64,000 bases of DNA from Thiobacillus sp. GTDB lineage: Bacteria > Pseudomonadota > Gammaproteobacteria > Burkholderiales > Thiobacillaceae. The position numbers and the translations under genes are program-made. Location: positions 51,701 through 115,700 of the forward strand of contig JADFDC010000003.1 in NCBI GenBank assembly GCA_018263115.1, in the 5' to 3' direction. This document shows, in pieces, positions 52,520 through 61,156 of the stretch (within the stretch, counting starts at the first letter, position 1; each line of letters starts with the position of its first letter). The notes under the pieces were generated by a model, which made no database searches, was not told the DNA's origin, and saw nothing but the letters and a program-made list of their open reading frames with translations.

Positions 52520-55306
52520 TCAGGAATGCCGGCTTTGCCTCGACGCGCTGCCAAGGCCTGGATGCTGGGCCACGGGCCTGTCAAGCAGATAACCCTGAAC
52601 CATGTCGACGCCAAACGCCTTGAGCATGAACAGCACCCTCTCATCCTCGACATATTCAGCGATGACGATTTTGCCCAGGCCTTTTGCCATGCCTGCCATG
52701 GCTTTGACGAAAACCTGATTGTCGGCATCCGCATGCAAATCGCGAATGAACGATCCGTCGATCTTGAGCGTATCCGCCTGCAAATGTTTCAGGTACGCGA
52801 AAGAGGAAAACCCCGTACCAAAATCATCCAGGCAGACGCCGCAGCCAATCCGTCTGAGTGATTCAATCAAACGCTGGGCATCATGCAGATCCGCCACGGC
52901 GGCGGTTTCAGTCAACTCCACAATAAACCGTGCGGGCTGCACGCTATGCTGTTGCAGCATTTCTTCAATGTAGAGCGGCAGCGTCGGCTCCGAAAGCGTG
53001 CGGGCGGATACATTAACCGCGATCCCTGGCACGTCAGGATGGCCAGCCAGCGTTCGTATCGCTTCGCCGATCACCCAGCGGTCTATGTCCAGAATACGGC
53101 CGGTCTTTTCCGCGGCCGGAATAAAATTGGCCGGCATGATGAGCTGGCCGGGGTTGTTTGCATCCACCATCCGCACCAGCGCCTCCAGATGGGAGAGCCG
53201 TCTTCCTTCCAGGTAATAAATACCTTGAAAATGCAAGCGCAACAGTCCCTTGTCCAACGCCTGGATAATCCGCTCACTCCAGGCCAGGCGTTCAACCGTG
53301 GTACGGGTAGCTTCGGCATCCGCCCGGTAAACCCGCCACGTGTTTTTTCCGGCCTGTTTGGCCTGATACATGGCAATGTCTGCCTTGGCCACCAGTTCAT
53401 CCTCGTCCGCCGCGTGCTCGGGAAAATATGCAATGCCGATACTGGCAGTCAGTCTCAGATTATTGCCTTCATACTGGAAGGGAATCTGAGCGACCGCCTT
53501 GATCACGCGTTCGGCAAGCGCTTCGGCTTCATTTTCCCCCGCGTGCGGAATCAAAATGGCGAACTCATCGCCGCCCAGCCGCGCGAAGACTTCGTTGCGG
53601 CGCACGAGCGCATTCACTTCGCCCGCAACACGAATCAGCAATGCATCGCCCGCGCGATGGCCGAAGTTGTCATTGATCTCCTTGAATTCATCAAGATCAA
53701 AGAAAACCAGCGCGCACCGGCCTTGCTGACGCCTGCCATCCCCCAGCATGCGAGACAACTCAAACTGAAACCGGTGCCGGTTGAACAGGCCGGTCAGCGC
53801 GTCGCGCTCGGCAAGAAACGCCAGTTGCTCCGCGGTCTGACGTTCCCGAGTGACATCCTCATATATCCACAAATGCCCGGCAAACCGGCCTTCCTTGTCC
53901 CGGACGGGGTAATCGTTTTCAGTGAACACCCTTCCATCGGCAAGCTGGATTTCGTAGCTTTCAGTCATTTCCAGTGTTTCCAGCACCGAAAGCAGGTGAT
54001 CCTTGAAATCGTCCGGGCGGGCCAGAACATTGGGGGACCTGAGCAGCACCTCATTAACCGGCATGCCAATCAGGAGACTGCCTTCGTCTAACGTCCACAT
54101 GCGGTTGAATGCGGGGTTGTGGTAAATCACGCGCCCATCCGGTCCGACAAAAAGAATGCCCAGATTCATGGCCGACAACAGCGAAACCAGACGTGCCTTC
54201 TCCTGTTCTGATTCAACGAGATAGCGGGTTTGAAGGCTCTCCGCCTGACGCAAATCGGCGATGGCATTTCTGAGGGAAGCCTCGACATTTTTGAGATCGT
54301 CAACGTTGTGGATGCTGGCGCGCAGGCCGATGTAATTGCCCTGTTTGTCATGAATCGGCAACCAGTTGGCATTTGCCCAGAAAATGCTCCCGTCCTTGCG
54401 GCAGGCCCTGAACAGATAACCGCTCCCAGAAGTTCCATGCAAAGCCTGACGCAGTTGCGACTCCGCCGCGCCCCGATCTTCGGAGAAAATAATGCTCAAC
54501 GGAAATGTGTTGTCCGCCATGCATTCGGTAACGGAATAACCCAGCATGCGTTCGGCTGAGGGGTTGATCCACAACAGCCTGCCTTCCGGCGACAGCCAGA
54601 ATTCCAGGTCATAGGTGTAATCGGCGATGGCATGAAAGCGCGACTCGTTTTCCTGCAGCCGCGACACATGCCCCCGCACCGATTCGCTCATGTGATTGAA
54701 GGCAGCCGCAAGCTGGTCGATCTCGGGCTCGCCCTGCAGGGGAATCTGCGCCCGATAATCTCCGCCCGCCATGCGGGTACTTGCTTCCTTTAAAGTCTGA
54801 AAATGGCGGGACACCCACACACCCGCGATCAACAGGAAAGCGCCGCTCGCCAGCAAGGCCATGAAAGCCAAACCGGCGCTTTGCAGGTAGGCATTTCTGC
54901 GGGCTTTCTCCAGTGACCGGCCAGAAAGGCTGAATGTGGTTTCACCAAAAACGGAGCCTGCCAGCTCCACTTTCCCGGAAGCCTTGAAGTGTTTTGCACC
55001 ATCCTGCGGACGGTTGAATTCCGCCACGATTGCGCCTGACCGGTCCCTGATCGTTACCTGGACCAGGTCCTGGCTCTGGCTGATTTGCATGACGATATCC
55101 TGCACCGTTGTCAGATCACGCTGCGCAAGCGGGCCCGCCAAGGCAGCGGACAACAACTGGTTGATATCGATCACACGATTTTGTATCTGCGACGCAACGG
55201 CATCCTCGACCAGACGGCCGCTGTTATACGTCAACCCAAGCAGCAGAAGTGCCTGCGCCAGAAGGGCGAGCATGAACAATCGCGTCCGCAGACTGGTTTT
55301 ATTCAT
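52520..55306 (-). CDS. Membrane sensor diguanylate cyclase/phosphodiesterase (HAMP-PAS-PAS-GGDEF-EAL)
   Basis: 928 residues. Membrane segments at about 8-28 and 140-165 flank a periplasmic sensor. HAMP (about 165-220), two PAS domains (about 220-345 and 370-490), GGDEF (about 500-660) and EAL (about 680-920) follow. The cyclase motif RLGGDEF is intact. The EAL part has EALVR, NVSARTL, ELTET, LDDFGTG, LKIDGSF and MVQGYLLDRP, so both activities are possible; AEGVE is changed to AEYVE. The start overlaps by four bases the gene for a PhnD-type binding protein, itself preceded by another. This suggests that periplasmic ligand binding controls c-di-GMP. Confidence 0.92.
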   Translation of the reverse strand: MNKTSLRTRLFMLALLAQALLLLGLTYNSGRLVEDAVASQIQNRVIDINQLLSAALAGPLAQRDLTTVQDIVMQISQSQDLVQVTIRDRSGAIVAEFNRPQDGAKHFKASGKVELAGSVFGETTFSLSGRSLEKARRNAYLQSAGLAFMALLASGAFLLIAGVWVSRHFQTLKEASTRMAGGDYRAQIPLQGEPEIDQLAAAFNHMSESVRGHVSRLQENESRFHAIADYTYDLEFWLSPEGRLLWINPSAERMLGYSVTECMADNTFPLSIIFSEDRGAAESQLRQALHGTSGSGYLFRACRKDGSIFWANANWLPIHDKQGNYIGLRASIHNVDDLKNVEASLRNAIADLRQAESLQTRYLVESEQEKARLVSLLSAMNLGILFVGPDGRVIYHNPAFNRMWTLDEGSLLIGMPVNEVLLRSPNVLARPDDFKDHLLSVLETLEMTESYEIQLADGRVFTENDYPVRDKEGRFAGHLWIYEDVTRERQTAEQLAFLAERDALTGLFNRHRFQFELSRMLGDGRRQQGRCALVFFDLDEFKEINDNFGHRAGDALLIRVAGEVNALVRRNEVFARLGGDEFAILIPHAGENEAEALAERVIKAVAQIPFQYEGNNLRLTASIGIAYFPEHAADEDELVAKADIAMYQAKQAGKNTWRVYRADAEATRTTVERLAWSERIIQALDKGLLRLHFQGIYYLEGRRLSHLEALVRMVDANNPGQLIMPANFIPAAEKTGRILDIDRWVIGEAIRTLAGHPDVPGIAVNVSARTLSEPTLPLYIEEMLQQHSVQPARFIVELTETAAVADLHDAQRLIESLRRIGCGVCLDDFGTGFSSFAYLKHLQADTLKIDGSFIRDLHADADNQVFVKAMAGMAKGLGKIVIAEYVEDERVLFMLKAFGVDMVQGYLLDRPVAQHPGLGSASRQSRHS

Positions 55307-56148
55307 TTCGCCGTCGGATCCTTGCCGGCATAAAGCCGCTGTTTTACCTGCTGGCCATCTGCATCAAACTGGCGAAGTTCCCACCCGCCAATCTTGCGCA
55401 AGCCTTCAAATCCCCCGCGCGCCAGAAAGTCTTTGCCTTGGGATGACTGCATGAAATCCTGCAAGCCGCCCCGTATGGCCCATTCCTGGGCATTGCTGAC
55501 GCGTGAATTGACCAGATACACCTGACTGGGGAAACCCGCCGTAGTCTTGATGATCCGCAGATTTTTCCGCATGGCTTCGGGCAATCGCTGGAACGGAAGT
55601 CCACCCATTATCGCCGCATCACATTTTCCATCATGAACATGCAACGCGGCATTGTTGTGCGACCCTGCCTCCAGCTTGATGTAATGGCGCCCCCCCTGCA
55701 AACCTGCTTTGGCCAGATCACTTTCCATGCGCATCACGGTTACCGCCAACGGGTCGCTCATGGCAATGGTTTTACCTCGCAGATCGCCTGGCTTTTGATA
55801 CCTGCTGTCTGCCCGAACCACCAGAATGCCTTCGGTATTGCGCTGATACACAAAGAGCGGGCGATATGCCTCTTCCTTGTGCGCCAGCCAGGCCAGATGT
55901 GGCGCGGTCAATACCAGATCGTACTCTCCAGCCTGAGTCCGCTCGAAAAACGTTTTGAAATCCGGCGCGGTATGCAATGTTACGGGGCGCCTCAAGTCAC
56001 TCGACAGTGCAACGGCAACTGGCTGATAGGTTTCGACCAGTAGTCTGGGCGACAGATTGGGGAATACGCCGAATTTCAGTTCGGCTTCTTCCGCGCGTAC
56101 CGGCATTGCAGCAAACAGGCACAACATGAAAAATAAAATGTGTCGCAT
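55303..56148 (-). CDS. Periplasmic PhnD-like binding protein (second)
   Basis: 281 residues, signal peptide about 1-19 (ends VRA). It is a type II periplasmic binding fold of the phosphate/phosphonate (PhnD) family. Features are FGVFPNLSPRLLVETYQPVA, YDLVLTAPHLAWLAHKE, LVVRADSRYQKPGDLRGKTIA and HNNAALHVHDGKCDAAIMGG. No ABC permease or ATPase gene is nearby. It is co-translated with the GGDEF-EAL sensor gene (ATGA overlap), so it more likely acts as a soluble sensor subunit than as a transporter component. Confidence 0.88.
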   Translation of the reverse strand: MRHILFFMLCLFAAMPVRAEEAELKFGVFPNLSPRLLVETYQPVAVALSSDLRRPVTLHTAPDFKTFFERTQAGEYDLVLTAPHLAWLAHKEEAYRPLFVYQRNTEGILVVRADSRYQKPGDLRGKTIAMSDPLAVTVMRMESDLAKAGLQGGRHYIKLEAGSHNNAALHVHDGKCDAAIMGGLPFQRLPEAMRKNLRIIKTTAGFPSQVYLVNSRVSNAQEWAIRGGLQDFMQSSQGKDFLARGGFEGLRKIGGWELRQFDADGQQVKQRLYAGKDPTAK

Positions 56149-56164
56149 GGCTTCGTACTAAACG

Positions 56165-56998
56165 CTACCGGTAAAGGCGTGTGTCCCTAGGGATTGGCTG
56201 GACTGCGAACTTCATTCTAAGCTCAGCGGCATAAGCATCCAGACTCTTTAATTCCTTTTCGGTAACACGCGCTAGCACAGGATTGCCTTCCTTGCGGAAA
56301 CTGTCGCAAGCCGCCCGCAGTCCGGCTTTCCGATGGTTTTGCATGCGCGGATTGGCCATCAGGTAAAGTTGAGGAATATTTCCAACCTCCACCAGGATAT
56401 CCAGTTGGTCGAGCTCGGCCTGACGTGTCAACGAAAGGCTGGACAATGTCGTCACTGCGGCGTCAGCCTGGCTGGTGATGACGGCATAAACGCTGCTGGC
56501 CAATCCACCGGTTTCCAGCCACTCAATATCGCTCTCCGATACGCCACGTTCCCTGAGCCAGCGCAGGGCTGCGAGCGACATAAGCAAATCGCGGTCATGC
56601 GTCGCGATTACTTTTCCTTTCAGTTCAGACGGCGCCCTGATCACATCCTGCTTGCGCGTAATCAGATAAACCGTATTGTCGGGCATGTATCGTGCCAGGG
56701 GCTGCCAACGGTAATCGACCTGAAGTAGTCGGCCAAAATGGGCTGGAATCAAGGCTACATCATAATCGCCGCGGATCGCCCGTGATGTGTAATCCTCGAC
56801 CGACGGCGCCGTTTCCAGCTGAACCGTAGCCTGCAACGCCTTTTCAAAATGCCTGCGCAACGAGTCATAGTAAGCAACCAGATGCTGGGGCGAGTGGAAA
56901 GGAAACAGCCCGATCCTGATTGCCGGTCGGGTTGCCGCATCTGATGGCGCGCTGGCCAGCGTCAGCAGCGCCAGTAAAAAACAAAGCATCAAACGCAC
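56165..56998 (-). CDS. Periplasmic PhnD-like binding protein (first)
   Basis: 277 residues, signal peptide about 1-21 (ends SDA). Same fold and plan as the next gene, with IGLFPFHSPQHLVAYYDSLR, GDYDVALIPAHFGRLLQ, RAPSELKGKVIATHDRDLL and VYAVITSQADAAVTTLSS, but diverged in sequence. It is first of a three-gene unit with a second PhnD-like protein and the GGDEF-EAL sensor, 16 bases upstream of the former. Ligand unknown. Confidence 0.87.
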   Translation of the reverse strand: MRLMLCFLLALLTLASAPSDAATRPAIRIGLFPFHSPQHLVAYYDSLRRHFEKALQATVQLETAPSVEDYTSRAIRGDYDVALIPAHFGRLLQVDYRWQPLARYMPDNTVYLITRKQDVIRAPSELKGKVIATHDRDLLMSLAALRWLRERGVSESDIEWLETGGLASSVYAVITSQADAAVTTLSSLSLTRQAELDQLDILVEVGNIPQLYLMANPRMQNHRKAGLRAACDSFRKEGNPVLARVTEKELKSLDAYAAELRMKFAVQPIPRDTRLYR

Positions 56999-57246
56999 GG
57001 ATCTTCTCCAGGGGTGATTGATATTGTTGTTTCACCCTCCGCGCCACGGGACACCCATCTGATGTCCCATCTCCGGTAAGCCGTTTCTTTGTAGTTATTG
57101 GGAAGCGCTGAAAAATCAGCACCTCCCTGCAAAACGAGTCTTCGATTTGCCGCTCAATGGCGCAAGCCATTGAAAGCGAAAATATGCGCGGAGAGGTGCC
57201 GCGCATAGTTCTGGATGATTTTACCGCAGGGGAAAATCAGCCAGAT
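56999..57246. other. Intergenic region between argA and the PhnD-like gene
   Basis: 248 bases. It contains a perfect hairpin TCAATGGC-gcaa-GCCATTGA around 57154-57173 and a smaller one, GCTGA-AAAA-TCAGC, near 57105-57120. Neither has a T run on the minus strand, so they are weak terminator candidates. No promoter with good boxes was identified. Confidence 0.35.
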
Positions 57247-58563
57247 TCACAGGGATTTCCGAAAAACCTTGGAACGGCGCTGATAATTGTAGAGCACCTG
57301 TTTGCGCTTGGGCAGCGCCTCGGGTGCTGTTTCGATAAAACCGCGTTCCTCAAACCAGTGCTCCGCACGCGTTGTGAGGACAAACAGCTTCTGCATGTGC
57401 TTTTTCTTTGCCAGGGCTTGCGCCGCTTCCAGCAACCTGTCCCCAAGGCCACGCCGCTGATAATCCGGGTGCACCGCAAGACAAGCCATTTCGGCTGCCT
57501 TTTCTTCAGGGAAAGGGTAAAGCGCCACGCAGCCGACGACGATGCCGTCGGACTCCAGCACCAGAAACTGGCCGATTTCCATCTCCAGCCGCTCGCGTGA
57601 GCGGCGAACCAGTATGCCCTGCTGTTCCAGCGGTTCGATCAGGTTAAGGATTCCGCCCACATCGTCGATCGTGGCCTGCCGAATGGTTTCAAGCGGCGTA
57701 GGAGTCACCAGCGTGCCAACTCCTTCGCGGGTGAACAGTTCAGCCAGCAGTGCGCCATCCCGATGCCGGGAAATCAAATGTGCGCGTTTTGCGCCTTTCC
57801 TGCAGGCGTCGATTGCCGCTGGCAGGTAGTAGCTGACGTCGTCTTCAAGTTTGTGCTTTTTGCCCAGCAGTTTTTGCGCGTCGCTGACCGTCAACGTGGA
57901 AATTATTTTGCGCTTGGCGTCGGTAATGCCGTCCGTTTCCATGAGGAAAATCAGCTTGTCTGCGGCAAGCGTCGCGGCCGTGTGCGCCGCCACATCCTCC
58001 AGGGTGAGATTGAAAATCTCGCCCGTGGGCGAATAACCAATGGGAGACAGCAACACGATTTCGCCATCGTCCAGCCGCTTCTGAATGGCTTCGGCGTGGA
58101 TTTTTCTGACTTCGCCGGTATGTTGCAGATCCTCGCCATCGAGCACGCCGATGGGTTTGGCCGTGACAAAATTTCCTGCCGCGACACGGATATCGGAACC
58201 CGCCATGGGCGTATTGGCCTGGCCCAGCGATAGCAGCGCCTCGATTTCCACGCGCACGATGCCAACCGCTTCCTTGACGCTGGCCAGGGCCAGTTCGTCG
58301 GTTATGCGCAGACCATGGGCATAGCGGATTTTCGCGCCGCGCTCCTTCAGTTGCACATCGACCTGCGGGCGGGCGCCATGCACCAGCACCAGTCGCACCC
58401 CCAGGCTGGAAAGAAGATTGATGTCATGCGCGAGGCCCACAAACTGGCCGTCGGACACCACCTCGCCGCCAAAGGCGATAACAAAGGTCTTGCCCCGGAA
58501 CGCATTGATATACGGCGCGGCAGCGCGGAACCAGTGAACGAAAGAAGTGAGGTCGTTATTCAT
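57247..58563 (-). CDS. argA: N-acetylglutamate synthase
   Basis: 438 residues: an amino-acid-kinase domain (about 15-290; FVIAFGGEVV, LVLVHGARPQV, LLSPIGYSPTGE) fused to a GNAT domain (about 295-438; CLAVHPDYQRRGLGDRLL binds acetyl-CoA). It makes N-acetylglutamate from glutamate and acetyl-CoA, the first step of arginine synthesis, in the classical ArgA layout. It follows rsmE by 48 bases on the same strand. Confidence 0.96.
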   Translation of the reverse strand: MNNDLTSFVHWFRAAAPYINAFRGKTFVIAFGGEVVSDGQFVGLAHDINLLSSLGVRLVLVHGARPQVDVQLKERGAKIRYAHGLRITDELALASVKEAVGIVRVEIEALLSLGQANTPMAGSDIRVAAGNFVTAKPIGVLDGEDLQHTGEVRKIHAEAIQKRLDDGEIVLLSPIGYSPTGEIFNLTLEDVAAHTAATLAADKLIFLMETDGITDAKRKIISTLTVSDAQKLLGKKHKLEDDVSYYLPAAIDACRKGAKRAHLISRHRDGALLAELFTREGVGTLVTPTPLETIRQATIDDVGGILNLIEPLEQQGILVRRSRERLEMEIGQFLVLESDGIVVGCVALYPFPEEKAAEMACLAVHPDYQRRGLGDRLLEAAQALAKKKHMQKLFVLTTRAEHWFEERGFIETAPEALPKRKQVLYNYQRRSKVFRKSL

Positions 58564-58611
58564 GGCCTGACTGTACCTCCATGCGCAGCGGAAACAAAGC
58601 CTTTCGGCCGT

Positions 58612-59340
58612 TCACGTGGCGTAATCACCCCACAGCACCTGCATCGCCGCAACAGCCGCCAGCGCGGCGGTCTCCGTGCGAAGTATGCGCGGCCCCAGGC
58701 GAACCGGCAGAAATCCGAAGTCGCGGATCAGTTCGGATTCTTCGGGTTCGAATCCGCCTTCAGGACCCGCAACCAGCCAAACCGGCCCAATTGGCGGCGG
58801 CAAGGACTTAAGCGATGTCTCGGCCTCGGGCGACAGAAACAGCTTCAGCCCCTGGGGTGCCGTTGCCAGCCACTGCGGTATGTCCAGCGGCGGTGCCACA
58901 ATCGGCAAATGGTTGCGCCCGCTTTGTTCGCAAGCTGCCATGACGATGCCCTGCCAATGCGCCACTCTTTTTTCCGCCCGTTCCATTGAAAGCTTGACCA
59001 CGCTGCGCCGCATGGCCAGGGGCTGGATGGCGGTGATGCCCAGTTCGACCGCTTTTTGCAGCGTGTAGTCCATGCGCTCACCGCTTGAAATGCCCTGAGC
59101 CAGCCGGATATCCAGCGGCGACTCGCGCTCGATGTCGCGCCACTCGCGGCAACGGGCAATCACCATGTCCTTGTCCACCCACTCAAGTACAGCGGGGTAC
59201 TCTCCACCATGGCCATTGAACAGCACGACCTCGCTGCCCTTGACCAGCCGCAGGACGCGTGAGGCATGGTGCGAGGGAACCGGCGGCAGTTCGATTTTTG
59301 CGCCGGGGCCAAGGGGCAGATTAACGAAGAAACGCGGCAT
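58612..59340 (-). CDS. rsmE: 16S rRNA (uracil(1498)-N3)-methyltransferase
   Basis: 242 residues. PUA-like N domain (SHHASRVLRLVKGSEVVLFNGHGGEY), then a SPOUT knot methyltransferase with LVAGPEGGFEPEESELI and LGPRILRTETAALAAV, the SAM-binding trefoil knot. It methylates U1498 of 16S rRNA. Confidence 0.95.
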   Translation of the reverse strand: MPRFFVNLPLGPGAKIELPPVPSHHASRVLRLVKGSEVVLFNGHGGEYPAVLEWVDKDMVIARCREWRDIERESPLDIRLAQGISSGERMDYTLQKAVELGITAIQPLAMRRSVVKLSMERAEKRVAHWQGIVMAACEQSGRNHLPIVAPPLDIPQWLATAPQGLKLFLSPEAETSLKSLPPPIGPVWLVAGPEGGFEPEESELIRDFGFLPVRLGPRILRTETAALAAVAAMQVLWGDYAT

Positions 59341-59437
59341 GTTTTGAAGTTGGTGCAGTTAGCGCGAGAATGACATCTTTCAAGTGTAACGTCCTCTCCG
59401 CGTCTTGGCCTTCATGTGTTCGATAAGGTTCTGAAAT

Positions 59438-59998
59438 ATGGTCTCCCTCACCACCCCCGTTTGTTACTTTGGCTGGAAGGCTGTCGATTTCAATCTGCCC
59501 GGCGTAGACGGTCGTAACTGGACATTAAAAGATGCCATGGGGCCTAATGGCCTGCTGGTCATGTTCATCTGCAACCATTGCCCCTATGTCAAAGCCATCC
59601 GTCCAAGGCTGGTACGTGATCTTGCGGAGTTGAAGGACAAACACGGCATCCATGCCATCGCCATCATGAGCAACGATCCCGCAGAATATGCCGAGGATTC
59701 CTTCGACAACATGAAAAAAGTGGCGACGGAATTCGCTTTCCCCTTTCCCTATGTCTGGGATGAGACCCAGGACATCGCCAGGGCTTACGGCGCGGTCTGC
59801 ACACCGGATTTTTTTGGTTTCAACCGCAATCTTGAATTGCAATACCGCGGCCGCTTTGACGAATCGCGCAAGGAAACCGCCCCCGAAGGCGTGCGCCGAG
59901 ATCTGTTTGAAGCCATGAAGGACGTGGCCCTCACGCAAAAAGGCCCGGCCGATCAGATTCCCAGCATGGGTTGCTCCATCAAGTGGAAGCAGCCATGA
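59438..59998 (+). CDS. Thioredoxin-family (AhpC/TSA-type) protein
   Basis: 186 residues, no signal peptide. Thioredoxin-like fold with CNHCPYVKAI (Cys near 46 and 49) where peroxiredoxins or thioredoxins carry their active Cys, and VWDETQDIARAYGAVCTPDFFGF (cis-Pro after Cys). Members are uncharacterised redoxins common in proteobacteria. The next gene starts within its stop codon (ATGA). Confidence 0.9.
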   Translation: MVSLTTPVCYFGWKAVDFNLPGVDGRNWTLKDAMGPNGLLVMFICNHCPYVKAIRPRLVRDLAELKDKHGIHAIAIMSNDPAEYAEDSFDNMKKVATEFAFPFPYVWDETQDIARAYGAVCTPDFFGFNRNLELQYRGRFDESRKETAPEGVRRDLFEAMKDVALTQKGPADQIPSMGCSIKWKQP

Positions 59999-60792
59999 GC
60001 CAAAACCTGAAACCGGCCCTGGGTCAGGTTCTCGCGCTGGTGCGCGAAGTCGCCCGGGCGGAAATCACCCCCCGCTACCTGCGAGTGGCACACACGCACA
60101 AAAACGATGGCAGCCTGTTCACCGAAGCCGATGAAGCCAGTCAAAAGGCTCTGGCCTCGGCTCTGCCCGGCATCATCCCCAGCCCGGTGCTAGGCGAGGA
60201 GATGACGGAAGTGGAACAGCGGGCCGCCTGGGCGGCAGGAGAAAATGGCTTATGGTGTATCGACCCCATCGACGGCACATCGAACTTCGTGGCAGGCATT
60301 CCCTACTTCGCCATTTCCATTGCATGGCTCAAAAACGGCCAGCGCCACCTGGGCGTGGTTTACGACCCAGTTGCCGATGAATGCTTTTATGCTGCCCGCG
60401 GCCATGGCGCTTTTCTGGACGGCGAACCCTTGCCCATCCGGACCCCGGTCACGGAACTGCGCCGCGCCATGGCGGGTATCGAACCCAAACGTCTGACAAA
60501 AGACCTGATGGCCCGCATGGTTGCCGATCCGCCCTATGCCTCGTTGCGAAATTTTGGCGCTTCAGCACTGGACTGGTGCTACACGGCGGCTGGGCGGTTT
60601 GATGTTTATGTCCACGGCAACCAAAAGCTTTGGGATTACGCGGCAGGCGCCCTGATCCTCGAAGAGGCGGGCGGCAAGCTGTCTTGCCTGAAGGGGCCCT
60701 TTGATGAAGGCGCGATATGGGAAAGGTCCGTCATCGCCTCTGCCAGCCCGGCATTGTTTGACCATTGGCACGCTTGGCTAACCAGGCAATAA
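59995..60792 (+). CDS. Inositol monophosphatase-family phosphatase
   Basis: 265 residues from ATG 59995. The Mg-binding motifs of the family are present: GEEM (Glu near 70), WCIDPIDGTSNFV (DPIDGT) and LWDYAAGALILEEAGG near the C-terminus. Substrates in the family include inositol-1-phosphate, histidinol-phosphate, fructose-1,6-bisphosphate and pAp (CysQ). Its place next to tkt and gap would fit a sugar-phosphate substrate, but sequence alone does not decide. Co-translated with the thioredoxin-like gene. Confidence 0.88.
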   Translation: MSQNLKPALGQVLALVREVARAEITPRYLRVAHTHKNDGSLFTEADEASQKALASALPGIIPSPVLGEEMTEVEQRAAWAAGENGLWCIDPIDGTSNFVAGIPYFAISIAWLKNGQRHLGVVYDPVADECFYAARGHGAFLDGEPLPIRTPVTELRRAMAGIEPKRLTKDLMARMVADPPYASLRNFGASALDWCYTAAGRFDVYVHGNQKLWDYAAGALILEEAGGKLSCLKGPFDEGAIWERSVIASASPALFDHWHAWLTRQ

Positions 60793-61156
60793 CATCAGCC
60801 AAATCAACGATAAAAACATTTTAATCCCTTGCAAAACCCTTGTTTATAGGGGTATCTGGACCTTCCACGCGCAAATCCAGGCTTTCGGTCCCATTCCTAG
60901 CCAACCCGTCTCTTGCCTAGGAAGAAACGGTCGAGGATAATTAGAAGTTCCGTCCAGGCTGCTTTGCCCCACAAAGGCAGCAAGATTGAGAGCCTGGCAG
61001 GCACGTTTACCCCCTCGTGCCTCAAATTAATAAATTTTAGTAACTGAAAATTCCGGCCAGACCTTCTCTCCGGGCAATTAAACACAGCCCTGCGGGAGAT
61101 TTGCCCAGAGTTTTTCATTACTTAGCTAGCTTTAGCGCTTAACTTTTGAGGACACT
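60793..61156. other. Intergenic region upstream of tkt
   Basis: 364 bases. It should hold the tkt promoter. A 73-codon minus-strand frame (60897-61118) has no family resemblance or ribosome-binding site and is not called. No riboswitch, sigma54-type box or clear LysR (CbbR-type) dyad was seen. TTGAGGA just before the ATG at 61157 is the probable ribosome-binding site. Confidence 0.4.

Noticed and set aside
60897..61118. 73-codon minus-strand frame upstream of tkt
   Set aside because: No recognisable protein, no ribosome-binding site, and it lies in the expected tkt promoter region.
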